This document shows, in pieces, positions 22,356 through 34,510 of a stretch of 64,000 bases of DNA. The notes under the pieces were generated by a model that was not told where the DNA came from, did not search any database, and was given only the letters and a program-made list of their open reading frames with translations. The position numbers and the translations under genes were made by a program. The stretch comes from Flammula alnicola (lineage: Eukaryota > Basidiomycota > Agaricomycetes > Agaricales > Strophariaceae): contig JADNRV010000161.1 of assembly GCA_015499995.1 (NCBI GenBank), positions 55,084 through 119,083 on the forward strand, read 5' to 3'. Positions within the stretch are counted from its first letter, which is position 1, and each line of letters begins with the position of its first letter.

Positions 22356-24008
22356 CATCAATGTCCGTCGATTGAGGGGGTTTGGTTGCTCCCGACGCTT
22401 GAGGTTATTTCAACACGCACTTACCCAATTTTGCACGCGTTCGTCAGTAGAACATAAGATACAAACAATGTACTACTTACAATTTTTTAAAACAACTTTA
22501 TTATTGAACTGTGCGCTGTCTAAGTAGGTGACTTGACCCCATTTCCTTTCCAGCCTCCTAGAGAAAGTAAATCGTAAGCTGCAACTGGATAGTTTTGGCC
22601 CATGCTTTTTACACTATAGGTAATGTTGTTTCCAAGTCTTGGTGTCTGCAGGACACTTATTGAGGCTATAATATTCGATATAAGAGCAGTATCGTTTCGT
22701 TAGTAAGTCACGTGATCTTTCCCTCAAAGCAAGATCCTCACGAGTGCCTGTTATCGCAAACGAGATTGATAAAGAAATACTGCTAGCATCCTCAACATTT
22801 ATATGAGTTCCGATTACCCCAATGTACCTCTACTTACATTCGTTCTTTGAATGCTTTATTCGCCTTGCCATGAGATTGCAGCATGGTGCGCTGTGCGTAC
22901 GCCTGAACGCGCGTTTGTGACATGTGTGACACAGGCAATCACAGCGAGCAAGTTGGTGAATGGAAATCGATTTCAAAAAGTATCTTATGTTCAAAATAAG
23001 TATCTAGACCTAGCAACACATATAACTAGGGAGCTATGCCCAACCCCCAGAAAATTCGGTATAAAACCTATGATGATAGGCCAAGACTCATAAATTTGTG
23101 TGTTTTGTCCACTCATCATGCTCTCTACTGTATGTTAATTCTATGTATCTATCTTATGTTTTGAAGGAATAGATATATTATAATATATTTTCAGTACAGG
23201 ATATACTTTGAATTATGTTTGTGCATTGGTTTTTGAATGAGAGCGAGGGCATTAAGCAAACCCATCTTTTTGATGGACTTTGACGCAAGCCCCTTCTGCG
23301 AAGGAGCCGCTGCTTGCGCTCACGACCGGAGCAACCGGCTTGCTCCGAACCTAGTTTTGCCGTTCGATTTCAGTACAGTGCCCATCACCACCTCGCATCA
23401 CCTGGTTTGGCAGGGAACAAACAAAAACACACATTTGATAACTACATTTTCCCGGATACCCCAAATTTGTCAAAAACACTGGGAATGTGCTTAGATTCAT
23501 GAGGGCAATCATTGGTGTGAATCTCAAGTCGATCGGACAAGTTTTCAAAATTCCGGCCTTAGAAAAGTGAAACAAACCCTAACCCTCTGTCACAACCTAC
23601 TATATAAGGTATGTTACGGTCACGGTCACACTTACCCAAAGCTACCACCCAACCCTACAGAGCCGCCGGATCAGGCAGGAAAAGGGGATTTTTGGCCGAA
23701 AACCTCATAAACATTGTTTCCTGCCTTTCTTCATCTTCTCTCCCTCAAATAATATAAAATTGGAGCCCTTTATTTTTTTTCCCAACCCCGAAAAAGTGAA
23801 ACACCGTGGGAAAAAATGAGAAAACGCGTAAATCGCATTCTTTTCATGGGTTTCCTTCCTAAGAAAATCAGAAAAATTCTACAAAAAATTTCTCGGCACC
23901 AAACAGGAGGTGTTGGAGAGGTGGTGATGGGCACTGTAGCTTCCATACTTTATCTGCGTGCTTGTAGAATTCAACATTGTTTAGAACATTGGAATATCCC
24001 GAAGACAA
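22356..24008. other. Intergenic, no gene seen
   Basis: 1.65 kb, largely AT-rich, between the nested elements and the second tRNA. Open frames at 22851-23093, 23237-23494 and 23816-24000 show no motif. A short CCCTAACCCT occurs near 23578 but is not an array. Confidence 0.5.
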
Positions 24009-24100
24009 GGGCACATGGTGTAGTTGGTTATCACGCTCGCTTAGCATCGCAGTACGATCTTGTCTGCGAGAGGTGTTGGGTTCAATTCCCAATGTGTCCA
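24009..24100 (+). tRNA. tRNA-Ala (AGC) with intron
   Basis: The acceptor stem GGGCACA pairs with TGTGTCC, discriminator A at 24100. The anticodon stem is CTCGC/GCGAG with loop TT-AGC-A and an intron of about 18 nt after position 37. The B box is GGTTCAATTCC. A T-rich pol III stop (CTTTTTA) follows immediately. AGC is the main Ala anticodon in fungi. The body is nearly identical to the tRNA at 19977, differing mainly in anticodon base 34 and the intron. Confidence 0.9.
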
Positions 24101-24389
24101 GTCTTTTTATTTTTAATGCCTTAGGTTGAGGACCCTGCCTAGACCCAGGAGCTTGTACTGTAAGTCTGTAACCGTCATGTCAACACGCACCGCCTAGTGT
24201 GCCAAAGTAGATATAACGCTGGCAAGTTTGCTTTTTCGCTCTTCCAGAAGATAAGTATATGGCAACCGTCTGACGCCGAAGAACTTCCTATTTTCAAAAC
24301 CGACAGGATTTCGGACCCAGGCGCATCTCTGCAACCTCTGATACTGCAGAGCAACACTTGAATTCGTCCTTAAAGGGGAATTGCGTCAA

Positions 24390-26059
24390 ATGTCAAACGA
24401 TATGAATGCAATACAATCCCAAAAACCTGTAGTGTATATAGGTTCTCAAGACCTAGCCCAGGTACTGATGAAATTCACCTCAATCTATTTATCTTCACCG
24501 TGCTAATGGCAGCATCCCTCTTCCAAGATTTCCTCCCTGTTGCCATCGAATAAAAAGCGTTCAATGGTTGTACACTCGTTGGTCAGCGCCCTGGGTGTTA
24601 TGAACTCCAACTTGAATGCCTCTGCAAGGAGACGTCTTCAAGTTGTTACGCAAATCAAAGCAAGTTACAAAGACCTTGCTGTTTATCACACTCGGGATTA
24701 CCTTGATGTTGTCCTCGATTCAAGCGCCGCTGTGGACGGGGAAGACCGTCTCGAAAACGGGAGTACAGTCAACGCAGAATTTGGACTCGAAGATGTAAGT
24801 CTGCCTTTCTTTTCAGCCTCCCTTTCTTCTTCAATCGTCTGCTATAGGACTGCCCGCGCTTCGCGGGCCTCGCGGAATATATACAGATGGTTGGCGGTGC
24901 CACTCTCACAGCTGCAAGAGCCTTGCAGAACAACTTAACCGATATTGCTATATGCTGGGATGGTGGAAGGTATTTCATACTATTATCTTCATCCAGAACG
25001 TTCTTTCTTAGCTTGCGAAACTTAGACATCATGCTCGAAAATCCCAAGCGTCGGGGTTCTGTTACGTTGCTGATTGTATATTGGCGATTTTGGCGCTTAA
25101 GAGACCAACACACCCGAGTCCAAATCCGAATTCCTTGAACAGCATGCCACCAACGGCTCATAAACCGCGCATTATGTATCTTGATTTAGACCTACACTTT
25201 TCAGATGCGGTTTCTGAGGCATTCTACTCACCGACATCTTCGTCAGCCTCACAAGTATTGGTAAGAGTCATGATCAACACTCTGGTAAACTTGATCTCTT
25301 ACCAGTCTTTCCAGACTTTGAGTATCCATCACTCATCTCCTGGATTTTTTCCCGCTTCCGAACGCGCCAAAATCCCCGACATCTCCGCCCCGGACTGTGA
25401 TCCTTTTACTCTGTCCCTGCCCTTGAAGCTCGGTGCATCCAATGCGACATACGCCAGAATATGGCGCGTTGTCGAGAAAGTCAAAAATACATTCAGGCCG
25501 GATTTCATTGTGATGCAATGCGGCGTCGATGCTCTTGCTGGCGATCCTTGCGCGACTTTTAATTGGTCATTAGGCGAGGCCGAAGGCTCAATGGGCTGGT
25601 GTGTGCAGAAGGTTGTAACCGAGTGGTCCGGCAAGAAGCTTCTCCTCGGAGGTGGTAAGAACGAAATGCCAGTAAGTAACTCTGGTCAAGCTGATATTGT
25701 CTAGGCGGATATAATTCACCCAATGCCGCAAGAGCATGGGCATATCTTACCTCAATTGCGGTTAGTTCTAACATCGTTTCGTCTATTTTATGCAAAGAAC
25801 CCTCATGTTTTGCAGCTTAATGACCCTATGAGTCTGGAAACTGAGATTCCTGACCACGCAGGATTTCCTTTATACGGACCCTCTTTCACGGTGCGCATTT
25901 ATCTATGTAAGTGTAGTATGAGCAGGGTATTGATTGTTGTCGCAGCTCGACGTTCCAGCAGGCAACATGTTTGACCACAACTCCGAGGAATACTTGGCAT
26001 CTCTCGAAACGTGCTTTGACAATGTAATTACAGAATTACAAAAGAGATTGAACTTGTAG
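24390..26059 (+). CDS. Class I histone deacetylase, HOS1/HDAC8-like
   Basis: Exons 24390-24461, 24513-24794, 24848-24969, 25026-25260, 25315-25654, 25705-25760, 25816-25890 and 25946-26059. The order fits the deacetylase fold: PVVYIGSQDLA start, YHTRDYLDVVL, the catalytic GGRHHARKSQASGFCYVADC (two active-site His), the metal-ligand segment YLDLDLHFSDAVSEAF, QCGVDALAGDP (third ligand Asp), and LLLGGGGYN with the active-site Gly/Tyr region. It removes acetyl groups from lysines, probably histone or cohesin-type substrates if HOS1-like. The second residue after the ligand His is F-S where most class I enzymes have H-G. The stop is only 6 bp from the stop of the convergent GH51 gene. Confidence 0.9.
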
Positions 26060-28208
26060 GTTGCATCACGATGCAGTCAAAGTGATAACACTGACACTGA
26101 CTGCCGGTGCGTTGTAGTTGAACGTCTTCCCGGTAGTGATGGTGCTGGTGACGGGAACGATTAGGTTCGGGTTAGTAGGCGTGTTACTTGCCGTGCCAGT
26201 TCCTGTCAAGACTTGTGCGGTTCCAGTAGAAGAGACGGTGCCAAACGGTAAGACAAATGTCAAGGGTGCTGCAGATGCTGCAGTGTTCGAAATCTGGAGA
26301 ATTTATTAGTGGAAGAAAACTCATGCAAGAGAGATAAACATGGCTCGGTACCTTGATGATGACCTGGTTGCTTGACGTCTTCTGGACTACACTCCAGAAG
26401 AGAGTACCCGTTTTAATGGGTAAAGTACTGGGAAGGTAAAAATCGCCGCGGTTAAGGCTGAATAACTGGGCGCTCATGAGATATTGTGCGCTGCTTCGAA
26501 CTTATTAGACAATTTACCTTCTGAACATAGAAGCTTGTTGATCGATAGACCGCGCCAGCGCTGCATATGATTATGAATTCCTTTTGTTGGAAGATGTTCT
26601 GAAGAAGGAACGTACTCAAAGGCAAGCAAATTAGGAGTCTGTAAAGATCATTATCAATCCATCTCGAGAAACAAAAGGAGTAAAATTTGGCCACCAACCC
26701 ATTGATTGTTTGTAACATGCTGGAAGCGTATTATGTCAGTTAGAAGGTGAGGGTAATTTATATGACTATACTTACCCCGAGAAGCGGCGCGTAAGAAGCT
26801 GCGAATCTAGAAAGGAGGGATCAACGTCTCTGTAGGGCCATAATAGGAAGGAATATATAATTACACAATATCGCTGTTTCTCTCCAATCCTGTCATAAAC
26901 GCGGCTTCTCCAGCAGCGCCTAAGTATGATTTTAACGTTTTGAGGTAGCCGCAAGTTATGAAATAACCTTACTTTGCATGGTGGGGAAGGTCAAACGGCC
27001 GTCGGCAGGTGATCCAAAAAGATTGCTTGCATTGGTCGAAATTGCTGCATACTCGCCCTGGGGACGGCAATTAAATGAACGACGGTACATCGCAGAAAAT
27101 ATGGAGTATACCTCAAAATATTTCGTCCCGTTGCGCTGTAGACCGGAGAATGAGACAAAGGAAAGGACAGAAAGAGCTGCACCCTCAGCTTACCTGAAAA
27201 CCATCATAAAAGAATGAATTCTGAGCGAACCATGCTAGAAGGGACTTCAATATGTATCATGTGTAACGAAGAACGCTCACTCACTGGGAGTTTGATATAC
27301 ATGGACATCATATTCTGTTGGATTCGGTGAAAGGATGGGATTGAACGTGTCGGTGGTCGCAATGAAGTCTGTTTTAATGAATTAGGGAACAGATCTTTTG
27401 AGATACTTGGAAACGCCACTTGCGAATGTTGGGGAACTGTGCTTTGAGCGCTGTCACAAAGTCGTGCCATCTATACGTATATCTGCAGCATAAAATGTTT
27501 GAGCCAATTTCGACGTCATACGTATCAGAAGATGCACCCACGTCGAAGAGAAGAAATCCTAGTAATAATTCCCAGCCAATCAACCGGCATTAGACCAACC
27601 AGCAGTCAAATTCAGCAGACAAACAGACCTCATTTCCTACTTCAACATAATTTAACGTGAAGGGCAGAGGATGACCGAGTGAAGCTCGAAGAGCCGCTAA
27701 TAAATTGTTAAAACCATTTTCGATGTATGCTTGAGAAAAAAGTGCCAACCCGCCGAGCTCTGTGAGGGATCGCCGACGACAAAATTGATCTGACAATCAC
27801 GAGTAATGAGGCGGCAATTTGTATGTAATGCACGAAACCGAGAACTTGCCTGGTCAATTGCTTGCTGTATATAGGGTTGAAGTTGAGCCTCGGCAATGCT
27901 GGTTCCACCGAGGGCGTATCCTGCAAATAAATATATCAGCAGAAGAACAGTTTTTGCAATTATAAAGGATGTACCTGACCAAACAGCCATAATGGCTTGC
28001 ATGCCAAGGTCTTCGCACCAGTTCAGGTATTCCAATAGGCCAAGACCACTTTAATAATAAAATTAGTCGGGTACCTTCTCGCACTGGAAGGGTAGATTAT
28101 ACTCCGTATTCGCGTATCCCCAGTCACCCGTCCTGCCTGAAATTTATGCGTTAGTGAACTTATGGAAAGCTTAATACTTTTAGAATACCTGGCCTGCTTA
28201 GCAAAGTG

Positions 28209-28831
28209 TAAGGACTGGCATGGATGTGACCGTGCCTTATCCAAATCCAGATCGTGGGTAAACCTGGAATTTTATCGGATATGGATAAAATCTATACGGA
28301 TTGGATTCATCCACTTGGATCCAATTCGATAAATTCGCAAGATTACTGTCCGATGGAGTACAGATGCCTTGTAGCTTTATATTCCACCTGAAAAATATCC
28401 CAAAAATCGTCACCTCGAGACGTAGGGAATAAATTAATTCCCGGCCTAAGAATAACAAATCGGTTATTTGGTTAACAATTCGTACACATGATGTCACACA
28501 TTAGTATCATCATTTACTCAGGGACGCCGTCCTGTTCAACGGCCATCAAACCAGGTTTTCGGCTGCCTGCAAAAGATATTCAGCGTCTAGGACTCTCAGT
28601 CCGCATCCAGTGTGCATAAGAATTAGTATATATGACTTAAGGACCTCTGATAATATGCCAATAAATTCACGTAGCGATAGGGGATGCGTACAACGGCTAC
28701 AGAGAACTTTAAGGCAGTTTATCCACAAAATCCGCGGGTACCCGAGCGTTTTTATCCACATCCATCCACATCCGGCAAATAGGGTGGATTTGGATAAATA
28801 CCCGGAATTACGTAATCCATGCTAGTCCTTA
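28209..28831. mobile_element. hAT-type MITE, 623 bp, inside GH51 copy A exon
   Basis: GCAAAGTG lies at 28201-28208 and 28832-28839 (8-bp target duplication). The element begins TAAGGACTGGCATGGAT and ends with the reverse complement of TAAGGACTAGCATGGAT, so terminal inverted repeats are at least 17 bp with one mismatch. Repeated GGATTTGGATAAA/ATCCACATCC blocks lie near both ends, typical of hAT subterminal repeats. No coding capacity. Confidence 0.85.
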
Positions 28832-29841
28832 GCAAAGTGCCTACCTACATTTTTGGAGAACATGTCAATGCATCAGAAAGAAGCGAGAAGATGATAATTA
28901 CTGTTGCATTCCATTGCCACCTAGTGGCCGTGGTCTGACCTTCAAGGTTATTTCCTCCTGGTAGGCGGAAGAAAGATGGGCCCATCTCTTGAAGTGCCTA
29001 TAAAGCGTTACATTACCACAGGCTGAATCAGATCTTTACGCTGTTCGCCTACCTCGGCGATGTCCACTCGCATCCCATTGGCTCGATTCTTAAAGGTAGG
29101 CGGGAAGAGAGAAAACATGGCGAAGTTGATAATCTGACCAGATGCTGCAGCTCCATCAACCGTGACAGCAAAAACATTAGATAAAGAGCTGGCGGTAATG
29201 CTGGGAGTCAGCGTCAAGGATATCTGCTTCCAGGTGGTCTGTGCTCCTGAGATTGAGGAAGTCGCCGAGGCAAAGACTTGACCAGCAGTAGACTGGAGGC
29301 CAATCACAATATTACCGTTGAAGGCAGAGCTGGTCGGGAACCTGTAGAAGAATGAAGCTGTGTAAGTTGACCCCGCGGTAATCTTAATGCCTGTGGGACT
29401 AAGGTGTAAAATGGAAAAGCTCGCGGTTAGCTCGCGGGTCGCGTACCAGAGTATCCAGTGTTTGAGAATCCTACAGGACCAGTCTTTCCACTAGGAATCG
29501 CAATATGAAGAGCATTCGGAAGGGCTGAAGAAACTGGAGCAGTTTCTTTCACAACGGATATGGTTGCTCCGTTTATGGCTTGCCATGCATTCAACGCCGC
29601 TGTTGTGCCTACAAGACCAAAGATTAAGGATACGGTTTGAGGCTAGGAGTAATTGACATACCTGGAGTAACTTGTTGAAATGCTCGATTCTGGAGCACTG
29701 TGCGCAAATGAGCAAAGAGCACCCGGAAAGACAAGTGATGACGCACTCTCGGCGTACAACCCTCCATCTCCACTCTGCGTTGAAGATACATATTTTTCAT
29801 GAGATATGGCATACTGAAAGCATTAGAAAATGTATACTGAC

Positions 29842-29844
29842 ATG
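29842..29844 (-). other. 3-nt micro-exon (His) in GH51 copy A
   Basis: On the minus strand the text is AACAG-CAT-GTCAGT. The upstream exon ends GAT ATA AGT (DIS) and the downstream exon starts AGT GGA GAT (SGD). The GH51 motif DISHSGDGG requires exactly one His between them, and only this CAT with flanking AG/GT supplies it in frame. Confidence 0.7.
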
Positions 29845-30183
29845 CTGTTATTGCGGACAAGTTACAACTTTTCGATCAGAATCGCTTTGACAGATAACTG
29901 TACTTGTACAATTGACATACACTTATATCCTGGATATCGGGAGGTCTGGTTAGCGGGTAATTAGAGGCGTATGGCTTTTTGAGCAACTTACCTCGAACAT
30001 CTGCCCCCCTTGAATGGAATCAGTAATCTGAAATGAATCATTAACGTCCGAATAGTCTGACTAGGACTCACACATGGTTGTTGGAATTGCATGGCTCGCG
30101 GTCGCACTTACGGAGACCGTCACTGCCACGGCCGTCCTTGCAAGCACCAGAGAATAAAGTGCCAGATTCTTGAGGCCCCACAT

Positions 30184-31175
30184 TCGATATCAGGTATGTA
30201 GAAATTGCCAGCTGCAGTTCGTCATTTTGCGTTGCGCGACTTTTTATGTTCAGCCTCCGGGCCGGATGAGAAGGACAAAATGCATTCGTCGGAGGATATG
30301 TCGGTGACAGAAGGTATACGTCCATATGATCTCGATTCAGCTCGGTTGCTGCTTGCACCCGGCATAAGGCTGCGCAGCGCCTTCGTACAACCCTATGGAA
30401 GACGCCAAAGTCACAATGCATATATAAAAGACACACATGTCCACATCCTGTGACGATACTTTGAGAAGAAACATTATATGATGTGCGAGGTTTCGGCGAA
30501 GTAGTACGTTGCAACTTCTGAAGTTCAATGAGCATTTGGATGCAAGGTTTTCAATGATTTACGGGCTTACCTCGGGGGGACTGGAATACTACAGTAGTAT
30601 TTGAGCGTAGGCTCTTATGTTCTGCAGTTCGTTCAGGAATCTGGTAGAATTTAATGGATGAGCTGGTGGCTTCTCATGATCGTTGTAATAAAGATTCCTA
30701 ATTTTTGCCGAGAAACCGAGGCAAGATCCTGTAAAGTTCGAACTCCGCCCGAATCAGACATTCCTTACGGTACCAAAAGCACCTTACGACCTTCCGCGAC
30801 CGCACCTACAGCAACTGTGTTGGAATTGTGTCCCTTTTAGCTCAAATCGTCAAGAAAATCACGCGGTTACTCGCCCGCTTTGTTGACTCATCAGCATCTT
30901 CTCTTTATGTACGGTTCTTTGCTGTTCAGATGCAGCTGACGAAGTCATTCGTTGCCGTGAGCACGAATATTCTGAGGGAGGTGAACTACCATAAAGTGAA
31001 AATTCATTCCAGAGAAAGAGTTAGAAGCATGAAGGCTCTGACTCTGAAACTCATCTCAGGCTTGAATCCTTCCTAATCATTGACTACAATGCCAAAAAAG
31101 ATGCGGAAATTTATGTACAATTTCGATAATACGCACTATGTACATGGTTGTGCATAGTGCAGAACCCCGTGGTTT
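30184..31175. other. Region between tandem GH51 copies
   Basis: 992 bp separate the ATG of copy A from the stop of copy B. It should contain the copy A promoter and the copy B terminator. Open frames at 30205-30453 and 30828-31076 have no motif and are not called. Confidence 0.5.
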
Positions 31176-34100
31176 TCAGAACGCCCGAAGTGTGAGAACG
31201 CTGACACTGACTGCAGGCGCGGTGTAGTTGAAAGTCTGACCGGTCGCAATAGAGCTCGTGACCGGAACCAGAAGATCTGGAGTCGTCGGAGTGTTGCTGG
31301 CTGTAGCGTTCCCAGTCAGAAGCTGCAGAGAACCCTTTGAGTCGACATTTGTGAATGGTAACACAAAGGTCAAGACGGTGGCTGAGCTAGCAGTATTAGA
31401 GATCTGCGATGTGGGAGAGTGAGTGTCCGTTTGATGATTTAATTAATGAGACTAATTTACCTTGATAACGATTTCCTTTGACGGTGTGTTGCGAACAACG
31501 CTCCAAAAGACGGTGCCCAGCTCATCGGGCAGTGTGCTGGGCAAGTACTCATCGCCCCGATTGACGCTGAAGAGCTGCAGGAGATATCTGGTATTAACAG
31601 AAAGTCCAGGCCGAGAATTCGGCGCAAGACAGCAACATACCTTCTGAACGTAAAAGCTCGTCGATCGGTAGACGTTTCCAGCACTTTTAAAATTGAGAAA
31701 GAAGTCCTCTAATATGATTGAAAGCACTCACTCAAATGCGAGTAGATTCGGCGTCTAGAACAGCTGGTTAGATGAAGTTTCCCTCAAGAAAACTGTTTAC
31801 ATTTCCTTACCCATTGGTTATTAGTGACATGCTATGGTGTTACTTTAGCTCAACGCCACGAAACAAAGTGGACTACACTCACGCCAAGGAGCGGTGCATA
31901 CGACGCTGCGAACCTGGTACCAAATTGAGATGGTAGAATTTCTTGCAAGAGAGGACTTACACTATATCGCTGTTGCGTTCAAGTCCGGTCATGAATGCAG
32001 CTTCGCCAGCGGCACCTGCAAGCCTGTATTAAATGTCGATTCTTGTGATAAATGACGTGTACATACTCTGCATTGTTGGAAAGGTAAGGCGTCCTTGGGC
32101 AGGGGAACCAAAGAGGTTGTTAGCGTTGGTGGAGATCGCAGCGTATTCTCCCTATATTTGAATATCAGTAAATGGCTATTCTCGGGGCGAGAAGTATCAT
32201 TACTTCGAAGTATTTGGTTCCATTACGCTGAAAAAAATGTCAGAGAATTGGATGAAAGAAGACAGCATCTGCTTACCTCAAACCCATCATAGATGAAAGA
32301 ATTTTGAGCGAACCAAGCTGGAGAGAATACCCATCTCAGTACATCGTAAATGCATGCACACAGTTTGTCTCATCCACTGACTCGGTGTCTGGTATACATG
32401 GATGTCATATTCCGTAGGGTTTGGAGAGAGTATAGGATTGAAAGTATCGGAAGTGGCGATGAAGTCTGTGCATTGATTTAGCTGCAAGACATTAGGCAAG
32501 CTAACCATAATGACGTACGAAGGTCAGGGAATTCAGCCTGTAGTGCGGTAACAAAATCGTGCCATCTGTAGACGTATCTAAAGGGATATACCTCCTTCGT
32601 CAACTGACACACAGTGAGGAACGCTTGTTTACTTACGATGTAGCAGCGAAGAAGTCTTCGTTCCCAACCTCCACGTATTTGAGAGGGAAAGGCGCAGGGT
32701 GTCCCAAGGCTGCTCGCTGAGCCGCTGTTTATTCAATTAATTCACGAAGGCAAGACATGAAAGATGGCGGCGGACCAGCTGCACTCTTAGCGGGATCTCC
32801 GATCACAAAGTTAATCTATCGAGCAACATTAGTGAGGGGTATCCGGACCTCCTTCCGCTCGCACCTGGTCAATGGCTTGCTGAATGTAAGGACCAAGTTG
32901 GTTTTCTGGAAGACTGGCTCCGGAAAGCGAATAACCCGCCCACACCGCCATGATAGCCTCCATGCCAAGGTCCTCGCACCAATGGAAATATTCCATAAGA
33001 CCCAATCCACTACGAAGGAAAACTCAGCAAATTGCTGATCGTTTCACCAGAGAACCTTACTCGGTATTAATGTAGGACCAGTCACCGACACGACCTGAAT
33101 TAGGTTGTTTAGCAAGGGAGGATTGCGAACTCGAGAAATACTCACCAGGCCTGTCGACTAGAGGGCCAATCTAAAAAAAGGATTGTCAGCAAGACGTCAC
33201 TAAGATCGTAAGAGTCGTACCGTGTTGTTCCATTGCCATCGAGTGGCGAAAGTCTGGCCCTCCAGGTTATTTCCTCCAGGAAGACGGAAGAAAGAAGGCT
33301 TCATTTCCGCCAATGCCTCCCAGACGCGCATAAGGTCATCATTAAAAGGCGCGTGCAAAAGTAAGGAACTTACTTCCGCAATATCGATTCGCATACCGTT
33401 TTCTCGGTTCTTAAAGGTCGGTGGGAATAACGAGAGCATCGCGAAATTGATGTTCTCTCCTGCGGCCGAATTTCCGTTCACAGTGATGGCAAACATGTTC
33501 GCAAACGAGCCTGGGGTGAGGTTGGTGCTCAGAGACACTTGAACCTGCTTCCAGGCCGTTTGCGAGCCTGAAATAGAGATCTTCGTGGAGGTCAAAATCG
33601 TCCCGACTCCGTCTTGTAAGCTAACGACAAGACTGCCACGGAACTGAGAGGCCGCAGGAAAACGATAGTAGAAGGAAGCTTTGTATACATTTCCCGGCGT
33701 AATTTGAAGGCCTGACAGCAAGGCTTAACACTTGGTTCTATGAATATAAGCAGAGGAGGATCTTACCAGAATTACCAACGTTCGCAAATCCAACTCCGAC
33801 AACATTACCAGCAGGGACAGTCAGCTGAAGAGCATTGGGCAATGCAGATGATACCGGTGTCGTGTCTGCGATGACAGCAATGCTCGAATTAATAGACTTC
33901 CACCCTGCCAATGCGGCCGTTGTCCCTTCAGAATTTAAGTGATTAGTCTTATTACATTGTGTATAGAAATGCCTGAAAACTTACCTGGAGTAACAAGCTG
34001 AAAGGCGCGGTTTTGCAGAACTGTATACGGAAGAAGCTGTCGGAATCTGCGATTGGCGAGAATAATTTTATGTACTAACGTTCGGCGTATAACCCTCCGT

Positions 34101-34510
34101 CACCGCTCTGCCGCAATGCTAATGAGTTATTTGAATCTGAGCCAAAACATGTATACTTACATGCTATTATCGGATATCAAGAAGGCGAACAAATCTATAT
34201 GAGACCCTCCAAAATAGAGGGTAAGAAGGAAACATACGCTGATATCCTGAAAACCGAAAACTCTTCAACACATGCTCTTCGCCAAGATCAAACCCAAAAG
34301 ACACACCTCAAACATTTGGCCGACTATATTCAATCCACAAGGCCATCAAATCATACGAAGGGTATATCATGATAACCACTCACACATCGTAGTCGGAACG
34401 GGATGGCTCGCCGTCGCACTGATCGATACCGTCGTCTGTGCCTTGCCCACATCCACCACGCCCGCTAAAACCACGGCGAGAGCCAAAAACCAAACGCGCG
34501 TCCTGATCAT
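31176..34510 (-). CDS. GH51 alpha-L-arabinofuranosidase copy B (secreted)
   Basis: ATG at 34510-34508, TGA at 31178-31176, about 20 exons. The N-terminus MIRTRVWFLALAVVLAGVV is a signal peptide. Order: MFGQMFE, DIS, 3-nt CAT exon (34163-34161), SGDGGLYAE, LLQNRAFQLVTPG; a CBM-like domain at 33.4-33.9 kb; [23 protein letters not shown] / IGPLVDRPG / RVGDWSY; WCEDLGMEAIMAVWAG; EVGNEDFF (acid/base Glu) near 32.67 kb; YFE-GEYAAIST (nucleophile Glu) near 32.16 kb; and a C-terminal beta-sandwich ending VSVSVLTLRAF. It releases terminal arabinose from hemicellulose or pectin side chains. No break was found, so this is the working copy of the tandem pair. Several exons are only 3-30 nt long. Confidence 0.9.
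34161..34163 (-). other. 3-nt micro-exon (His) in GH51 copy B
   Basis: The minus-strand text is AATAG-CAT-GTAAGT, between an exon ending GAT ATC AGC (DIS) and one starting AGC GGT GAC (SGD). It corresponds exactly to the CAT exon in copy A, although the surrounding intron sequences have diverged. Confidence 0.72.

Larger units (their letters stand above)
26066..30183 (-). pseudogene. GH51 alpha-L-arabinofuranosidase copy A, interrupted by a MITE
   Basis: ATG at 30183-30181, TGA at 26066-26068, about 20 short exons. The N-terminus is hydrophobic (signal-like), then MWGQMFE, DIS, a 3-nt CAT exon (29844-29842) and SGDGGLYAE. A CBM-like beta domain follows (29.0-29.4 kb), then [31 protein letters not shown], the acid/base motif EVGNE (27.63 kb) and the nucleophile region GEYAAISTNA (27.1 kb), ending in a beta-sandwich tail. 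The enzyme type releases arabinose from arabinan and arabinoxylan outside the cell. A 623-bp MITE (28209-28831) sits inside the short exon encoding VGTLL-SRPG and brings in stop codons. The copy is probably null unless the element is spliced out. It is a tandem paralogue of 31176-34510. Confidence 0.82.

Noticed and set aside
23575..23600. Telomere-like CCCTAACCCT
   Set aside because: Only one short match, not an array, in the middle of unique sequence.
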